This document shows, in pieces, positions 1 through 9,325 of a stretch of DNA of 64,000 nucleotides; position 1 is the first letter of the stretch; each line of letters begins with the position of its first letter. Position numbers and translations under genes: made by a program. Origin of the DNA: Micromonospora noduli (GTDB lineage Bacteria > Actinomycetota > Actinomycetes > Mycobacteriales > Micromonosporaceae); NCBI RefSeq assembly GCF_003264365.1, contig NZ_PYAK01000023.1:37570-101569 (forward strand), read 5' to 3'. A model generated the notes under the pieces. The model made no database searches, was not told the origin of the DNA, and saw nothing but the letters and a program-made list of their open reading frames with translations.

Positions 1-219
1 CCACCACAGCCCCCAGATGCCACCGCTGTCGCTGGCCCAGAAGTCGGCGTACCGCTGCAACACCGCACGGGCCGACGGCAGATCGGTGGCGACGAAGGAC
101 GGCGACACCCAGGGCTGGATGTGCTCACGGGCCCGATCGAGGTGGGCGAGGAACTCCTCGGCCCGCCACGGGTTCAACGGGCGCAGCTCGACGTCCTCGG
201 TCAGCGGCAGGGCGAACAC
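1..219 (-). CDS. GNAT-family N-acetyltransferase, RimJ/RimL type (3' end beyond window)
   Basis: Reading the minus strand from a GTG at 219 gives 73 codons that run off the left edge. The peptide starts VFALPLTEDVELRPLNPW and continues with RAREHIQPWV and an RYADFWA helix. This is the N-terminal pattern of ribosomal-protein-type (RimJ/RimL) acetyltransferases, where a polar 'L..DVELRPL' strand precedes the first helices. The acetyl-CoA loop would lie outside the window. The start is chosen because GGGGAGG sits four bases upstream. It follows two other minus-strand genes and may be last in their transcript. The family transfers acetyl groups to protein N-termini or small amines; the substrate here is unknown. 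Confidence 0.7.
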   Translation of the reverse strand, partial: MFALPLTEDVELRPLNPWRAEEFLAHLDRAREHIQPWVSPSFVATDLPSARAVLQRYADFWASDSGGIWGLWW

Positions 220-299
220 CGGGCCTCCCCGAAGGTCCGTTGGCAACGACGGGTAGCAGACTCGCACAGGGCCGCAGGTCGGTCACGGCCCGGGGCCGC

Positions 300-740
300 T
301 CACTCCGGCAGATGGGTACGCAGCGCGGCGAACTGGGCCACGGTCAGGTAGGAGGGGTTGGCGGCCTGCGGCTGACGGAACACCTCCAGGGCGGCGAGCC
401 GGTCATCGGCGCGCAGCAGCAGCCGGGATACCCGGTCCCGTTCGGCGAGGATGGGCAGATCCAGCGGCACCGACCACGGCTGCCCCGGTGCGCCTGGCTC
501 GGCCGCCCCGGTGACCCGCCCGACGCCCCATACTCCGTACGGCAGTCGGCCCCGGCTGCCGCTGGCCCAGAAGACCACCGGCTGCCCGGCGCGCATCAAC
601 CGCGCCCGGTAGCCGGGACGCACACACCAGCTCGTCACCAGTGGCTCGCGGGCGAACCGGGCGGCGAGGTCGACCAGGTCAGCGTTGCCCTTGATCAGCC
701 AGGCGCCCAGGTCGTCGAGGCGTACCCGTGGCTCGGTCAT
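300..740 (-). CDS. EVE/PUA-like domain protein, about 146 aa
   Basis: The protein begins MTEPRVRLDDLGAWLIKGN (an alternative ATG lies three codons upstream at 749). A W-L-I-K-G-N stretch, then TSWCVRPGYRARLMRAGQP, then VVFWASGSRG and GVWGVGRVTG, match the EVE fold: an early Trp strand, a basic Y-R..L..G turn, an 'FW.SG' strand and a 'G..G.G.V' strand. EVE proteins are PUA-like modules that bind modified bases in DNA or RNA, but the resemblance here is by pattern only and no partner gene indicates a modification system. It lies 34 bases downstream of the mannosyltransferase gene on the same strand, so they may be co-transcribed. No membrane segment or signal peptide is visible. Confidence 0.55.
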   Translation of the reverse strand: MTEPRVRLDDLGAWLIKGNADLVDLAARFAREPLVTSWCVRPGYRARLMRAGQPVVFWASGSRGRLPYGVWGVGRVTGAAEPGAPGQPWSVPLDLPILAERDRVSRLLLRADDRLAALEVFRQPQAANPSYLTVAQFAALRTHLPE

Positions 741-774
741 CGTGTACATCTTGCCCGGCCGACGGCAGCGCCAA

Positions 775-2001
775 TCAGATGATCATGTGGGTCCAGTAGC
801 TAAGCCAGAGCACGAACAGCACGCCCTGCACCACGGCGAGCGTCGCGGTCAGCCACACGTCGACGCTGGCGTGGCGGGCCCAGCGAGCCAGCACCAGCGC
901 CACCGGAAAGGCGGCGAGCAGATAGCGCAGCAGGCTCTTGTACACCGGCGGACCCATCGACAGCGGCACCAGCACCATGAGGATGCCGTACACCAGGTAG
1001 GCCAGCTCCCGGCGGCGGAACCCGGCGACCAGCACGGCCAGGACGGCCACGGCGAACCACGCCCGAGCGGCGTCGCGCGGCTCCCCGGTCAACCCGTTCA
1101 GCAGCACCGGAACGGGGTTCTGCACCTTGATGCCCCATCCGGTCTCCTGGGCGTGCTGGTAGGCGAACCAGTCCCCACCCCGCCACCGGCAGTACGCCAT
1201 GAAGGTGAACCATCCGGCGGGTAGCAGCACCAACGGCCAGCCGATCCGGAGGTAGCCGAGCAGGGCGCGCGGCCCGAGCCGCCAGTCGTGCTGCCGGAGC
1301 AGCACCAGGGCCAGCGGCAGCGCCACGAGCAGGCCGACGGAGCGGCTCATCGCCAGGAAGTAGCCGATCACGCCGACCAGCAGCCACCGGCGTCGCTCGG
1401 CGTAGTAGAAGGCAGCCAACGCGAGGCAGACGAAGAGCGACTCGGTCAGTGCGGCCTGGAACAGGAACGCGGTCGGCAGCAGCACCAGGTACCGGGTGAA
1501 CCGGCGGGCCGTGTCCGCGTCGCCGAGCAGCAGCTCCGCCAGCCGGTAGCCGTACCAGAGCGCCAGCAGGAACGCGACGTTGCTGATCACCAGCAGGGCC
1601 AGGGCGTTGTCGCCGCCGAGCACCGCGCCGAGGGGCCGGGCCAGGAACGGGTACAACAGCGGGAATCCGAAGTCTCGCCACGGCCCGGTCAGCGGCAGCT
1701 CGCTCAGCCGCAGGTAGAGCAGCGAGTCCCAGGCGAACCAGAAGGAGATCCACCGGTGCCCGGAGATCTCCCGCTGTTGCGCCCACATCAACGTCTCGTC
1801 GGCCGGCGGCGCACCGGGGATGTCGTCCCAGGCGTGCAGGGCCAGGAGCCCGAGCACTGTGAGCAGCAGCTTCGCGCCGAGGAACAGGCCGATGACGTAC
1901 GGCCAGGGCGCCGGCACCCGGCGGGCCAGGCGTGCTCCGCCGCGGCCGGCCGCGACCGCCCGGGCGGCCAGCGTCGCCGCGCGGCTGCGCCACCGGTCCA
2001 T
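775..2001 (-). CDS. PIG-V-like polytopic mannosyltransferase
   Basis: A 408-residue membrane protein with about ten hydrophobic segments. After a basic N-terminus (MDRWRSRAATLAARAV) the first membrane helix is at about residues 33-55, followed by a large extracytoplasmic loop containing FAWDSLLYLRL. The segment FLFQAALTESLFVCLALAAF carries the T-E-S-L-F motif typical of PIG-V-type (GT76-like) mannosyltransferases, followed by the usual Y-A-E-R-R-R-W. These enzymes use a polyprenyl-phosphate-linked sugar donor to add mannose to lipids or proteins at the membrane. The gene is divergent from the flavoprotein at 2178, which also fits a sugar or lipid-glycan setting. Acceptor and donor cannot be read from sequence. 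Confidence 0.75.
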   Translation of the reverse strand: MDRWRSRAATLAARAVAAGRGGARLARRVPAPWPYVIGLFLGAKLLLTVLGLLALHAWDDIPGAPPADETLMWAQQREISGHRWISFWFAWDSLLYLRLSELPLTGPWRDFGFPLLYPFLARPLGAVLGGDNALALLVISNVAFLLALWYGYRLAELLLGDADTARRFTRYLVLLPTAFLFQAALTESLFVCLALAAFYYAERRRWLLVGVIGYFLAMSRSVGLLVALPLALVLLRQHDWRLGPRALLGYLRIGWPLVLLPAGWFTFMAYCRWRGGDWFAYQHAQETGWGIKVQNPVPVLLNGLTGEPRDAARAWFAVAVLAVLVAGFRRRELAYLVYGILMVLVPLSMGPPVYKSLLRYLLAAFPVALVLARWARHASVDVWLTATLAVVQGVLFVLWLSYWTHMII

Positions 2002-2177
2002 CCGCCCCGCCTCCCCAATCCCCCGGTCCGCCGGCCGCGCGGGGAAGTCGCTCTTCTCGTGGTACGCCGCAGCGCGCCCCGCCGAAGCGAGGACCAGCTA
2101 TCACCAAGTGTGACATTCTGCCCATAGCGGGTAGACGCCGCGCCTCAATCATGGCGGTGAGCAGGGAGCGCGTCAGC

Positions 2178-3731
<1,554 letters not shown>

Positions 3732-3764
3732 AGCGGAGCACGCTCTCGCGGCACGAGCAGGTGC

Positions 3765-4583
3765 TCAACGTGGCAGGTGCGTGCAGTGGGCCACTGTGGC
3801 GTCGTCCGGGCTGTGCGCATCCGCGCCACCGGTGGTCTGCGCCTCGGCCTGCCGGACGCAGGCGATGACGCCGGCCGGCCCGCCGGCCCGAAGCAGGTCC
3901 AGCACGCCCGGCCAGTCGGTCCGACCGTACGGGTTGACGATGCGGCTGGCACCGTTGCTGAGCAACGCCACACCGTTCAGGTCGGCGAGGGACCGGCTGC
4001 CGATCACCGCTTCCCGCGCCGCGCGCGGGTCGTCCTTGGCGATCCAGTAACCGCCCGGCTGGTTCCGGCGGGCACGCAGCGCGGTGGCGCAGGAGGCTCG
4101 CAACCGGTCGTACTCTGGCGATTTGCGGGCAATGCCGGCCAGCGGCGCCGAGCAGTCCCGCCGGGCAGTGGTCTCGCGCTCATCGGTGATCACCAGTGGG
4201 CCGCCGTCGACCTGGTCGATGACCAGGAAGGAGTCCGCGAGCAGGAGCCAGTCCAGGCGGTCCTGGTGGGCGCGGACCATCGCGACGGTGGCCTGCGGGC
4301 TGCTGGGGTCCGCGATGTCGCAGGTGTCGCCGTGCTCGGCGGCGATCTCCCCGATGGCGGTGGCGAGGATCGCGGCGAGCTCTCGTCCGTCGCCGCGCGA
4401 CAGGTGGCCGAGCAGCGCGCCGCCGAGGCGGTGCGTGTACCAGGCGACGCCGTGGGAGCAGAGTGACTCGGCTCCCGGAATGCCGGCACCGTCGAGCAGG
4501 ACGACAGCGCCGGGGACCGCACCGACGAAGTCCTCGTTCGACCGATCGGCCCTGCCGGAACTCGTCGCCAGGCTGACGTCCAC
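3765..4583 (-). CDS. PP2C-like protein phosphatase domain protein
   Basis: A 272-residue soluble protein. Early SGRADRSNEDFVG followed by VVLLDGAGIPG reproduces the first two PP2C (PPM) motifs: the 'NED' element, then the metal-binding Asp at residue 31. A late SPDDATVAHC matches the C-terminal 'DD.T' metal motif. The core is shorter and more divergent than canonical stage-II-sporulation-type phosphatases, and the central 'G.R..G.....E' elements are not obvious, so activity is uncertain. The GTG start has AGGAG seven bases upstream. No sensor or kinase partner is adjacent. The 48-bp palindromic repeat at 4655-4702 lies about 70 bases upstream of its start. Confidence 0.65.
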   Translation of the reverse strand: MDVSLATSSGRADRSNEDFVGAVPGAVVLLDGAGIPGAESLCSHGVAWYTHRLGGALLGHLSRGDGRELAAILATAIGEIAAEHGDTCDIADPSSPQATVAMVRAHQDRLDWLLLADSFLVIDQVDGGPLVITDERETTARRDCSAPLAGIARKSPEYDRLRASCATALRARRNQPGGYWIAKDDPRAAREAVIGSRSLADLNGVALLSNGASRIVNPYGRTDWPGVLDLLRAGGPAGVIACVRQAEAQTTGGADAHSPDDATVAHCTHLPR

Positions 4584-4654
4584 TCGTGGGCTCCTGTCTG
4601 GACTCGTGTCGCCGCTGTGTGGGTACGGCTGGTCGAGCGGGTCAGGTTGGTGGA

Positions 4655-4702
4655 GAGCGGCATACCTCAGGGGTATATCTATGACTCAGAGGTATACCGC
4701 TC
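4655..4702. repeat. 48-bp palindromic repeat, copy A
   Basis: Arms GAGCGGCATACCTC (4655-4668) and GAGGTATACCGCTC (4689-4702) are inverted repeats with one mismatch, enclosing 20 bases. The minus-strand reading aligns without gaps to 20624-20671, 39 of 48 positions identical. It lies between the tetR gene and the PP2C-like gene, outside any reading frame. Its AT-rich core stands out from the flanks. Confidence 0.8.
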
Positions 4703-4741
4703 GACGAGACACATCCGGTCGGTGAGCCGCTGGCCAGCGGA

Positions 4742-5467
4742 TCACGTTCGGCGTCGGCGGGTGATGCCGTCCAGGATGGTGGTCAGGTTGTGGTTGAAGG
4801 TGTCCTCGGCGTTGAGGTGGGCGCCGTCGATGACGAGCCGGGCCACTGTGGGGTACCTGCCGGTTTTCAACATGCGCGTGAGGTAGGGGCCGAGGCTGGC
4901 CTGGAAGGCAGCTTCATCGGTGCCGGTGGAACGTGCGGTGCGTCGTTCGGTGACCTCTCTGCGGACCGATCCGATGACGAAGGCGTTGAGGGCGCCCACG
5001 ACTCGCTGGAGATCGTCGATGTCACGCACGCCGGGGGCCGCACTGAGCGCCGCTGCGGTCGCCTCGCCCACGGCGAGCGCGTGTGGTCCCAGGTGTGGCC
5101 GTCCGCCGAGCACGTCGGAGAACCACTCATGGTCAAGGGCTGCATCGCGGGTCGCGTGGGCGATGGCCAGCACCGTGTCGCGCCACCCGGAGCGCTGGCC
5201 CACCTCGGCGATCCGGGCATAGACGACGTCGACCATGAGATCGAGTAGCTCCGACTTGTTGATCACGTAGTCGTAGAGCCGCATCGGACCGACACCGAGC
5301 TCTTTGGCGATCTTGCGCAGTGACAGCCCGTCGAGGCCGTGCGCGTCGGCAAGCCGGATCGCCGTGGCGGCGATCTTCTCGCGGCTCAACGGCACCGGCA
5401 CCGCCCGCGGCTGAGGTTCGGGCCGCTCCCAAACGGGCAGCGGCTCGCTACCGTACGGTGTATCCAC
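4742..5467 (-). CDS. TetR-family repressor with tetracycline-repressor-type C-terminal domain
   Basis: A 241-residue regulator. After a Pro-rich leader (VDTPYGSEPLPVWERPEPQP) the DNA-binding region is at about residues 28-72, with GLSLRKIAKELGVGPMRLYDYV as the helix-turn-helix. The remainder (helical, RDAALDHEWFSDVLGGRPHLG) matches the TetR_C ligand-binding domain common in actinobacteria. The GTG at 5467 is chosen because no earlier codon gives family sequence. There is no Shine-Dalgarno sequence, but TACACT lies exactly six bases upstream, fitting a leaderless message. It is divergent from a TetX-like monooxygenase across a near-perfect operator (5447-5486), so it very likely represses both genes. 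The inducer is unknown. Confidence 0.85.
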   Translation of the reverse strand: MDTPYGSEPLPVWERPEPQPRAVPVPLSREKIAATAIRLADAHGLDGLSLRKIAKELGVGPMRLYDYVINKSELLDLMVDVVYARIAEVGQRSGWRDTVLAIAHATRDAALDHEWFSDVLGGRPHLGPHALAVGEATAAALSAAPGVRDIDDLQRVVGALNAFVIGSVRREVTERRTARSTGTDEAAFQASLGPYLTRMLKTGRYPTVARLVIDGAHLNAEDTFNHNLTTILDGITRRRRT

Positions 5468-5486
5468 CAATACAGTGTACGGTAGC
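5447..5486. promoter_or_regulatory. TetR operator and overlapping divergent promoters
   Basis: Two 17-base arms, 5447-5463 and 5470-5486, form an inverted repeat with 15 of 17 positions matching around the spacer CCACCA. The arms contain TACCGTAC and GTACGGTA. Each arm carries a -10-like hexamer six bases from a start codon: TACACT for tetR (5467) and TACGGT for the monooxygenase (5490). Binding here would block both promoters. Confidence 0.75.
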
Positions 5487-5489
5487 GCC

Positions 5490-6617
5490 GTGAGAACGCG
5501 AATTGCGATCGCCGGTGGCGGTCTCGGCGGGTTGACGCTGGCACGGATCCTGCACCAACACGGCATCGACGCGGTGGTGTACGACCGGGAGGCAAGCCGG
5601 TCCGCCCGGCCCCAGGGCGGGGCCCTCGATCTACACCCGGAATCCGGGCAACTGGCCCTGGCCGAGGCGGGTCTCGCCGGCCGATTCCAGTCGGAGGCGC
5701 GGCCCGAGGGCGAGGAACATCGCATCCTCGACCCGACCGGACGCACTCTGGTGCACCACGAGCCGCAACCCGGCTCATTCTCCGGACGACCCGAGATCGA
5801 CCGGAGCGCACTGCGTGACCTCCTGCTCGACTCCCTCCCCGGCGACACGGTTGCCTGGCGGCGCCGGGTCGTCGCGGCGACCCACCGACCCGAGGAGGGC
5901 TGGGAACTGACGTTCCACGACGGCCAAACAGCCAGCTGCGACATCCTCGTCGGCGCGGACGGCGCGCGCTCAGTCGTCCGGTCACTGCTGACTGACGTCG
6001 AACTGTCCTACGTGGCAACGCTCGTGGAGCTGAGCGTCGAAGACGTCGACCAGCGTCATCCCGATCTCGCCGAGCTGGTCGGCCCCGGAAACCTGTGGTG
6101 TGTCGGGGTGAACCAGATCCTGGCAGCGCAACGTCTCGGCGACGGCAGCCTCCGGGTCGGGATCTCGCTGCGCGCGGAGGACCGGCCCCTGGATTCCTAC
6201 CGCAGTAAACGCGCCCTGCTGGACCTGTTCGCTGGCTGGAACCCCCGCCTCACCGCGCTCATCGAGGCAGCCGAGAGCGCGCCGACGCCACGCCTGATCG
6301 AGGCGATGCCCATCGGTACGCGCTGGACCAGCCGGCCGGGTGTCACCCTCATCGGCGACGCCGCGCACCTCATGCCACCGGTCGGCGAGGGCGCGAACCA
6401 GGCCATGCTCGACGCCGCAGAACTCGCCAGCCAGCTTGCTGCCAACCCGGGCGGCCCGAATTCGGCGATTCGGACGTACGAAGAGTCGATGTTCAGCAGG
6501 ATTCACCCGATCGCCAACATGTCCGCACGAGTCCAGGCGATGATGCTCTCCCCTACCGCGGCGGAAGACATCGTCCGCTTCTTCACCCGACCCGCGGAGC
6601 CCGCACGCACAGACTGA
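5490..6617 (+). CDS. FAD-dependent monooxygenase, TetX-like class A flavoprotein
   Basis: A 375-residue enzyme. The N-terminus VRTRIAIAGGGLGGLTLARI contains GGGLGG at residues 9-14 for ADP binding. LVGADGARSVVR at about 152-164 is the 'DG' motif contacting FAD and NAD(P)H, and LIGDAAHLMPPVGEGAN at about 286-302 is the GD motif with the TetX-like 'P.GGEGAN' loop. Class A enzymes hydroxylate aromatic or polyketide substrates using NAD(P)H and oxygen. Tet(X) itself inactivates tetracyclines, but many relatives do not, so the substrate is not assigned. The GTG at 5490 is preferred over GTG 5475 because of TACGGT six bases upstream. Divergence from a TetR regulator suggests substrate-induced expression. 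Confidence 0.8.
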   Translation: MRTRIAIAGGGLGGLTLARILHQHGIDAVVYDREASRSARPQGGALDLHPESGQLALAEAGLAGRFQSEARPEGEEHRILDPTGRTLVHHEPQPGSFSGRPEIDRSALRDLLLDSLPGDTVAWRRRVVAATHRPEEGWELTFHDGQTASCDILVGADGARSVVRSLLTDVELSYVATLVELSVEDVDQRHPDLAELVGPGNLWCVGVNQILAAQRLGDGSLRVGISLRAEDRPLDSYRSKRALLDLFAGWNPRLTALIEAAESAPTPRLIEAMPIGTRWTSRPGVTLIGDAAHLMPPVGEGANQAMLDAAELASQLAANPGGPNSAIRTYEESMFSRIHPIANMSARVQAMMLSPTAAEDIVRFFTRPAEPARTD

Positions 6618-6699
6618 GATCTGGCGCTGTCGACACGGCTGGCGATAGTCGTTTCATGACGAGGGATGTGCGCCCTGAGTCCGGCCCGCACCGTCGGCC

Positions 6700-6999
6700 T
6701 TGGAGCTGCATCTCGACCTCGACTACGTCGTGTGCCGGATCGATCCGCGGCCGATGCGGGGAGTTCACTTCTGGGTCGTGCCGGCCACGTAGATCTTCCA
6801 TGTTTGGGACATCGTCGGCAGCTTGCACTCCATCTGTCTGCCGTTCGAGTTGAAAGGCCTGCGCCAGGAGGCCGGTCCACGCCCGGGGGAGCCCTGCTGG
6901 CACCTGGAAGGGCGCGACCTGAACCTGAGGTTCCAGGCGGCGCGCCGGAAGGCCGCGAGATTGTGGCTGCTCAAAGATCGAGGATGGCGCCGTTCGTAG
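6700..6999 (+). pseudogene. Decayed gene of unknown family with in-frame TAG
   Basis: One plus-strand frame reads like protein on both sides of a stop: LELHLDLDYVVCRIDPRPM and GVHFWVVPAT, then TAG at 6790-6792, then IFHVWDIVGSLHS, GEPCWHLEGRDLNLRF and WLLKDRGWRRS before TAG at 6997. There is no valid start in frame, and a TGA lies just upstream in the same frame. An ATG at 6656 with MTRDVRPE is in another frame, which suggests an additional frameshift. The 3' end overlaps the convergent SMI1/KNR4 gene by 29 bases. I do not recognise the family. The composition, with conserved Trp/His clusters, is unlike a random open frame, but this remains an interpretation. Confidence 0.4.
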
Positions 7000-7522
7000 C
7001 GAAGGCGTTCACCGTAATGAGAAGTCGTTCCAGGAACTCGCGAAGGTCCGCGCCTGCGACAGAGACGCCGTTTTCGGTTCCGGCGTAGACACCGCCGACA
7101 TAACTGGCGCCGCGCAGCCGGAAGACCCGACCATCGGCCGTCGCTTCGGCGTACAGGTCACCACCGCCGTTGCTGCCGAAAACGACTACGTCGATGCCAT
7201 CGGCGCCCGGCTCGCCGATCCGATCCGCCCGATCCTGCACGTCAAGTAGCGCCAGTAGTTCCTTGGATGAATGGATGAAGTATCCGTTGCAGATGTCCGG
7301 CAGTGTTACCGGACCGACCTGTTGGTGTAGCGCGACAAGGTCAACCGGCATCCACGGCAGGCGCTGCCGCAGCAGATCAACCTCGGCCCTGGGCGCCGGC
7401 GGGCCCACCTGATGATGGTCCGCCTCGAACGGAAAGTCCGACACGACATCACGAAGAGCCCGGTCGACTGCGGCTTGCAACTGCGTGGCCCACGCATCCA
7501 TCCAGCGCTCCGTCAGCGTCAA
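6971..7522 (-). CDS. SMI1/KNR4 family protein
   Basis: A 183-residue soluble protein. The order RAEVDLLRQRLPWMPVDLVAL, then GYFIHSSKELLALLDV, then GIDVVVFGSNGGGDLYAEAT matches the SMI1/KNR4 (SUKH) domain: an alpha-helical 'E..LG..LP' start, then the 'V..FGSNGGGD.....' strand that is the family's clearest signature. SUKH proteins often act as immunity proteins for toxins or as regulatory scaffolds. No toxin gene is visible next to it, so an orphan immunity or signalling role is only possible. It starts at ATG 7522; no strong Shine-Dalgarno sequence is evident. Its 3' end overlaps the decayed gene at 6700-6999. Confidence 0.75.
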   Translation of the reverse strand: MTLTERWMDAWATQLQAAVDRALRDVVSDFPFEADHHQVGPPAPRAEVDLLRQRLPWMPVDLVALHQQVGPVTLPDICNGYFIHSSKELLALLDVQDRADRIGEPGADGIDVVVFGSNGGGDLYAEATADGRVFRLRGASYVGGVYAGTENGVSVAGADLREFLERLLITVNAFATNGAILDL

Positions 7523-7690
7523 CGCCCTACCTCACGTCCGTCGTCCCGGCGATACGATTCTGCGGTGTCTGGACGTCAGCTAAAGCGTGGCACGGCTGTC
7601 GACACCACCTGTGGACAGGACAGCTGTCGCTGAAAGCATTCCAGGAGGATCCGCTCGCCCCGGAGGCGTTCGGGCCGGCATACTCGGCCG

Positions 7691-8206
7691 GTGTTCGACT
7701 TCGGCATCGACGGATATCAACCGCGTTGGTTGAACGGGGAAGACAGCGTCGCGAGGCATCACGGAGGACGCCTGGCCAGGCTTGTCGGTCGAACGCTGAG
7801 AAGTCCGTGGGTCGTGTGGGAAGCCGAACACGACGAGTGGTTTGCCGACTGCCCGGTGGTGCTCGATTTCGCCGGGGAGCGTCTGGAAGTCAATCACCAG
7901 AAGTTCGATGACCTGTCGATCACTTGGAACTCGGTGGACGTGACCCGGCCGCCGGTGTGGTCAACATCGGACGACTTCCGGCTGGTCTGGCGCGATGATG
8001 CTCCCGCCGTGTTGGCTGCCCTGCGCGGGCAGCGGTTGGAGGCGGTCGAGCTTCTCGAATGGGCCGGCGGAGACCTGGCGGACGGTTCCGTCGCTGTTGG
8101 CCTGCGCTTTTCGGACGGCTGGCTGGCTCTGTACAACCCCTTGGACGAGAACGGGATCGCGTTCGGCCAGTTGGAGCCGGAGTATCGCCGACACCGACTG
8201 GGATAG
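7691..8206 (+). CDS. Hypothetical protein, 171 aa
   Basis: The protein begins VFDFGIDGYQPRWLNGEDSV. It contains DECWFADC-like segments (HDEWFADCPVVLDFAGERLEV), a Trp-rich middle (SITWNSVDVTRPPVWS) and a C-terminal VGLRFSDGWLALYNPLDENG followed by an acidic-basic tail. The alternation of short beta strands suggests a compact beta-rich fold. There is no signal peptide or membrane segment. I do not recognise a family. The GTG start has CATACT six bases upstream, fitting the leaderless pattern seen elsewhere in this window. It is convergent with the methyltransferase gene at 8247 and 168 bases from the divergent SMI1/KNR4 gene. Confidence 0.65.
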   Translation: MFDFGIDGYQPRWLNGEDSVARHHGGRLARLVGRTLRSPWVVWEAEHDEWFADCPVVLDFAGERLEVNHQKFDDLSITWNSVDVTRPPVWSTSDDFRLVWRDDAPAVLAALRGQRLEAVELLEWAGGDLADGSVAVGLRFSDGWLALYNPLDENGIAFGQLEPEYRRHRLG

Positions 8207-8246
8207 GCCTTCTCCCTGCCTGGACAAGCCCGGCGCGTGCAACCGG

Positions 8247-9092
8247 TCAGGGCTTACGGCCCACCGCGCCGTAGATGGAGGCGTCGGCCAGGGACGGGCG
8301 CTGCTCCGGTGGCACCTGCGGCCGCCACTCGGTGACCGGGGCGATGCCCGGTTCGGCCAGCTCCAGACCGGTGAAGAAGCGGGCGAACTCAGCACGGTCG
8401 CGGGGTACGGCGTCCTGCTTCATCCGGCCGGCGGCGAACTCGGCTTCCATCCGCCTGACGATCTCGGCGGGGATGTGGTCGGTGGTGAAGTGGGTCAGCG
8501 CCAGCCAGCTGCCCGACGGCAGAGCGTCGAGCAGGCGGGCGACCTGCTCGTGTGGGCGGTCGTCGTCGGTGAGGAAGTGCGTCACGGCGATGAGCACCAG
8601 GGCCACCGGTCGGGACAGGTCCACTGTGGCGTGCAGCTGCGGGTCGGCGAGGATCTTCTCCGGGTCGCGTAGGTCGGCGTCCAGGTAGGCGGTGGCGCCG
8701 GCCGGGTGGCTGGTCAGCAGCGCCCGGGCGTGGACCAGCACCATCGGGTCATTGTCGACGTAGACCACCCGGGAGTCGGGGGCGACGGACTGGGCCACCT
8801 CGTGGGTGTTGTCGGCGCTCGGGATGCCGGTGCCGATGTCGAGGAACTGCCGGACGCCGACCTCCTCGGCGAGGAACCGGACCGCCCGGCCGAGGAAGGC
8901 CCGGTTTTCCCGGGCGAGCGTGCGCACCCCCGGATAGACGGCCGCGATCTGGTCGCCGGACTCCCGGTCGACGGCGAAGTTGTCCTTGCCGCCGAGCCAG
9001 TAGTTGTAGCGGCGAGCCGGATGCACAGTCGTGGTGTCGATCCGGTCGGCACCCCGATCCTCGGGCAATTCCGACGTGGACGGCACCGTCAC
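8247..9092 (-). CDS. SAM-dependent methyltransferase, DUF574 family
   Basis: A 281-residue protein with the hallmark VHPARRYNYWLGGKDNFAVD of the actinobacterial DUF574 (PF04672) group, then FLDIGTGIPSADNTHEVAQ as SAM-binding motif I, VVYVDNDPMVLVHARALL as motif II and VALVLIAVTHFLTDDDRPH as the central strand. These proteins occur in many copies in Streptomyces and Micromonospora and their substrates are largely unknown. The start at GTG 9092 is chosen because GGGGAGG lies four bases upstream; a second GTG two codons in (9086) would give a more usual spacing. An upstream ATG at 9125 lacks a ribosome-binding site. The gene is divergent from the ThuA fusion gene. Confidence 0.85.
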   Translation of the reverse strand: MTVPSTSELPEDRGADRIDTTTVHPARRYNYWLGGKDNFAVDRESGDQIAAVYPGVRTLARENRAFLGRAVRFLAEEVGVRQFLDIGTGIPSADNTHEVAQSVAPDSRVVYVDNDPMVLVHARALLTSHPAGATAYLDADLRDPEKILADPQLHATVDLSRPVALVLIAVTHFLTDDDRPHEQVARLLDALPSGSWLALTHFTTDHIPAEIVRRMEAEFAAGRMKQDAVPRDRAEFARFFTGLELAEPGIAPVTEWRPQVPPEQRPSLADASIYGAVGRKP

Positions 9093-9237
9093 GAGACCTC
9101 CCCAGGTCGACGGGACACACTGCATCCGTAGAGTCACCGCACGTATCCAGAGGCCATCTTAAGCCGTACCCATGGGCCTGTGGGGCCCGCCGACGCGCGG
9201 ACGCCGCCGGGGCGGGAAACCGCTTACCAGAGGGCTA

Positions 9238-9294
9238 TTGACGGTCGTCACTGGCTGTCAGTACCGTGATGCGGGCAGCGAGAAAGCGCTTTCC
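9238..9294 (+). promoter_or_regulatory. Promoter with LacI-type operator for the ThuA-dehydrogenase gene
   Basis: TTGACG (9238-9243) and TACCGT (9262-9267), 18 bases apart, form a plausible sigma-70-type promoter. Just downstream, GAAAGCGCTTTC (9282-9293) is a perfect 12-bp palindrome of the LacI-family operator type, placed where a bound repressor would block early transcription. A related weaker site, GGAAACCGCTTACC, lies at 9215-9228 upstream of the -35. Confidence 0.65.
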
Positions 9295-9325
9295 GACCCC
9301 TCACCGTCCGACAGGGAGCGCCCCC

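Noticed and set aside
5475..5490. Earlier GTG start (5475) for the monooxygenase
   Set aside because: It would add five residues not typical of the family, lies inside the operator, and the GTG at 5490 has the better-placed -10-like hexamer.
5490..6617. Calling the monooxygenase a tetracycline-resistance gene
   Set aside because: Only class-level motifs are visible; many relatives act on other aromatic or polyketide substrates.
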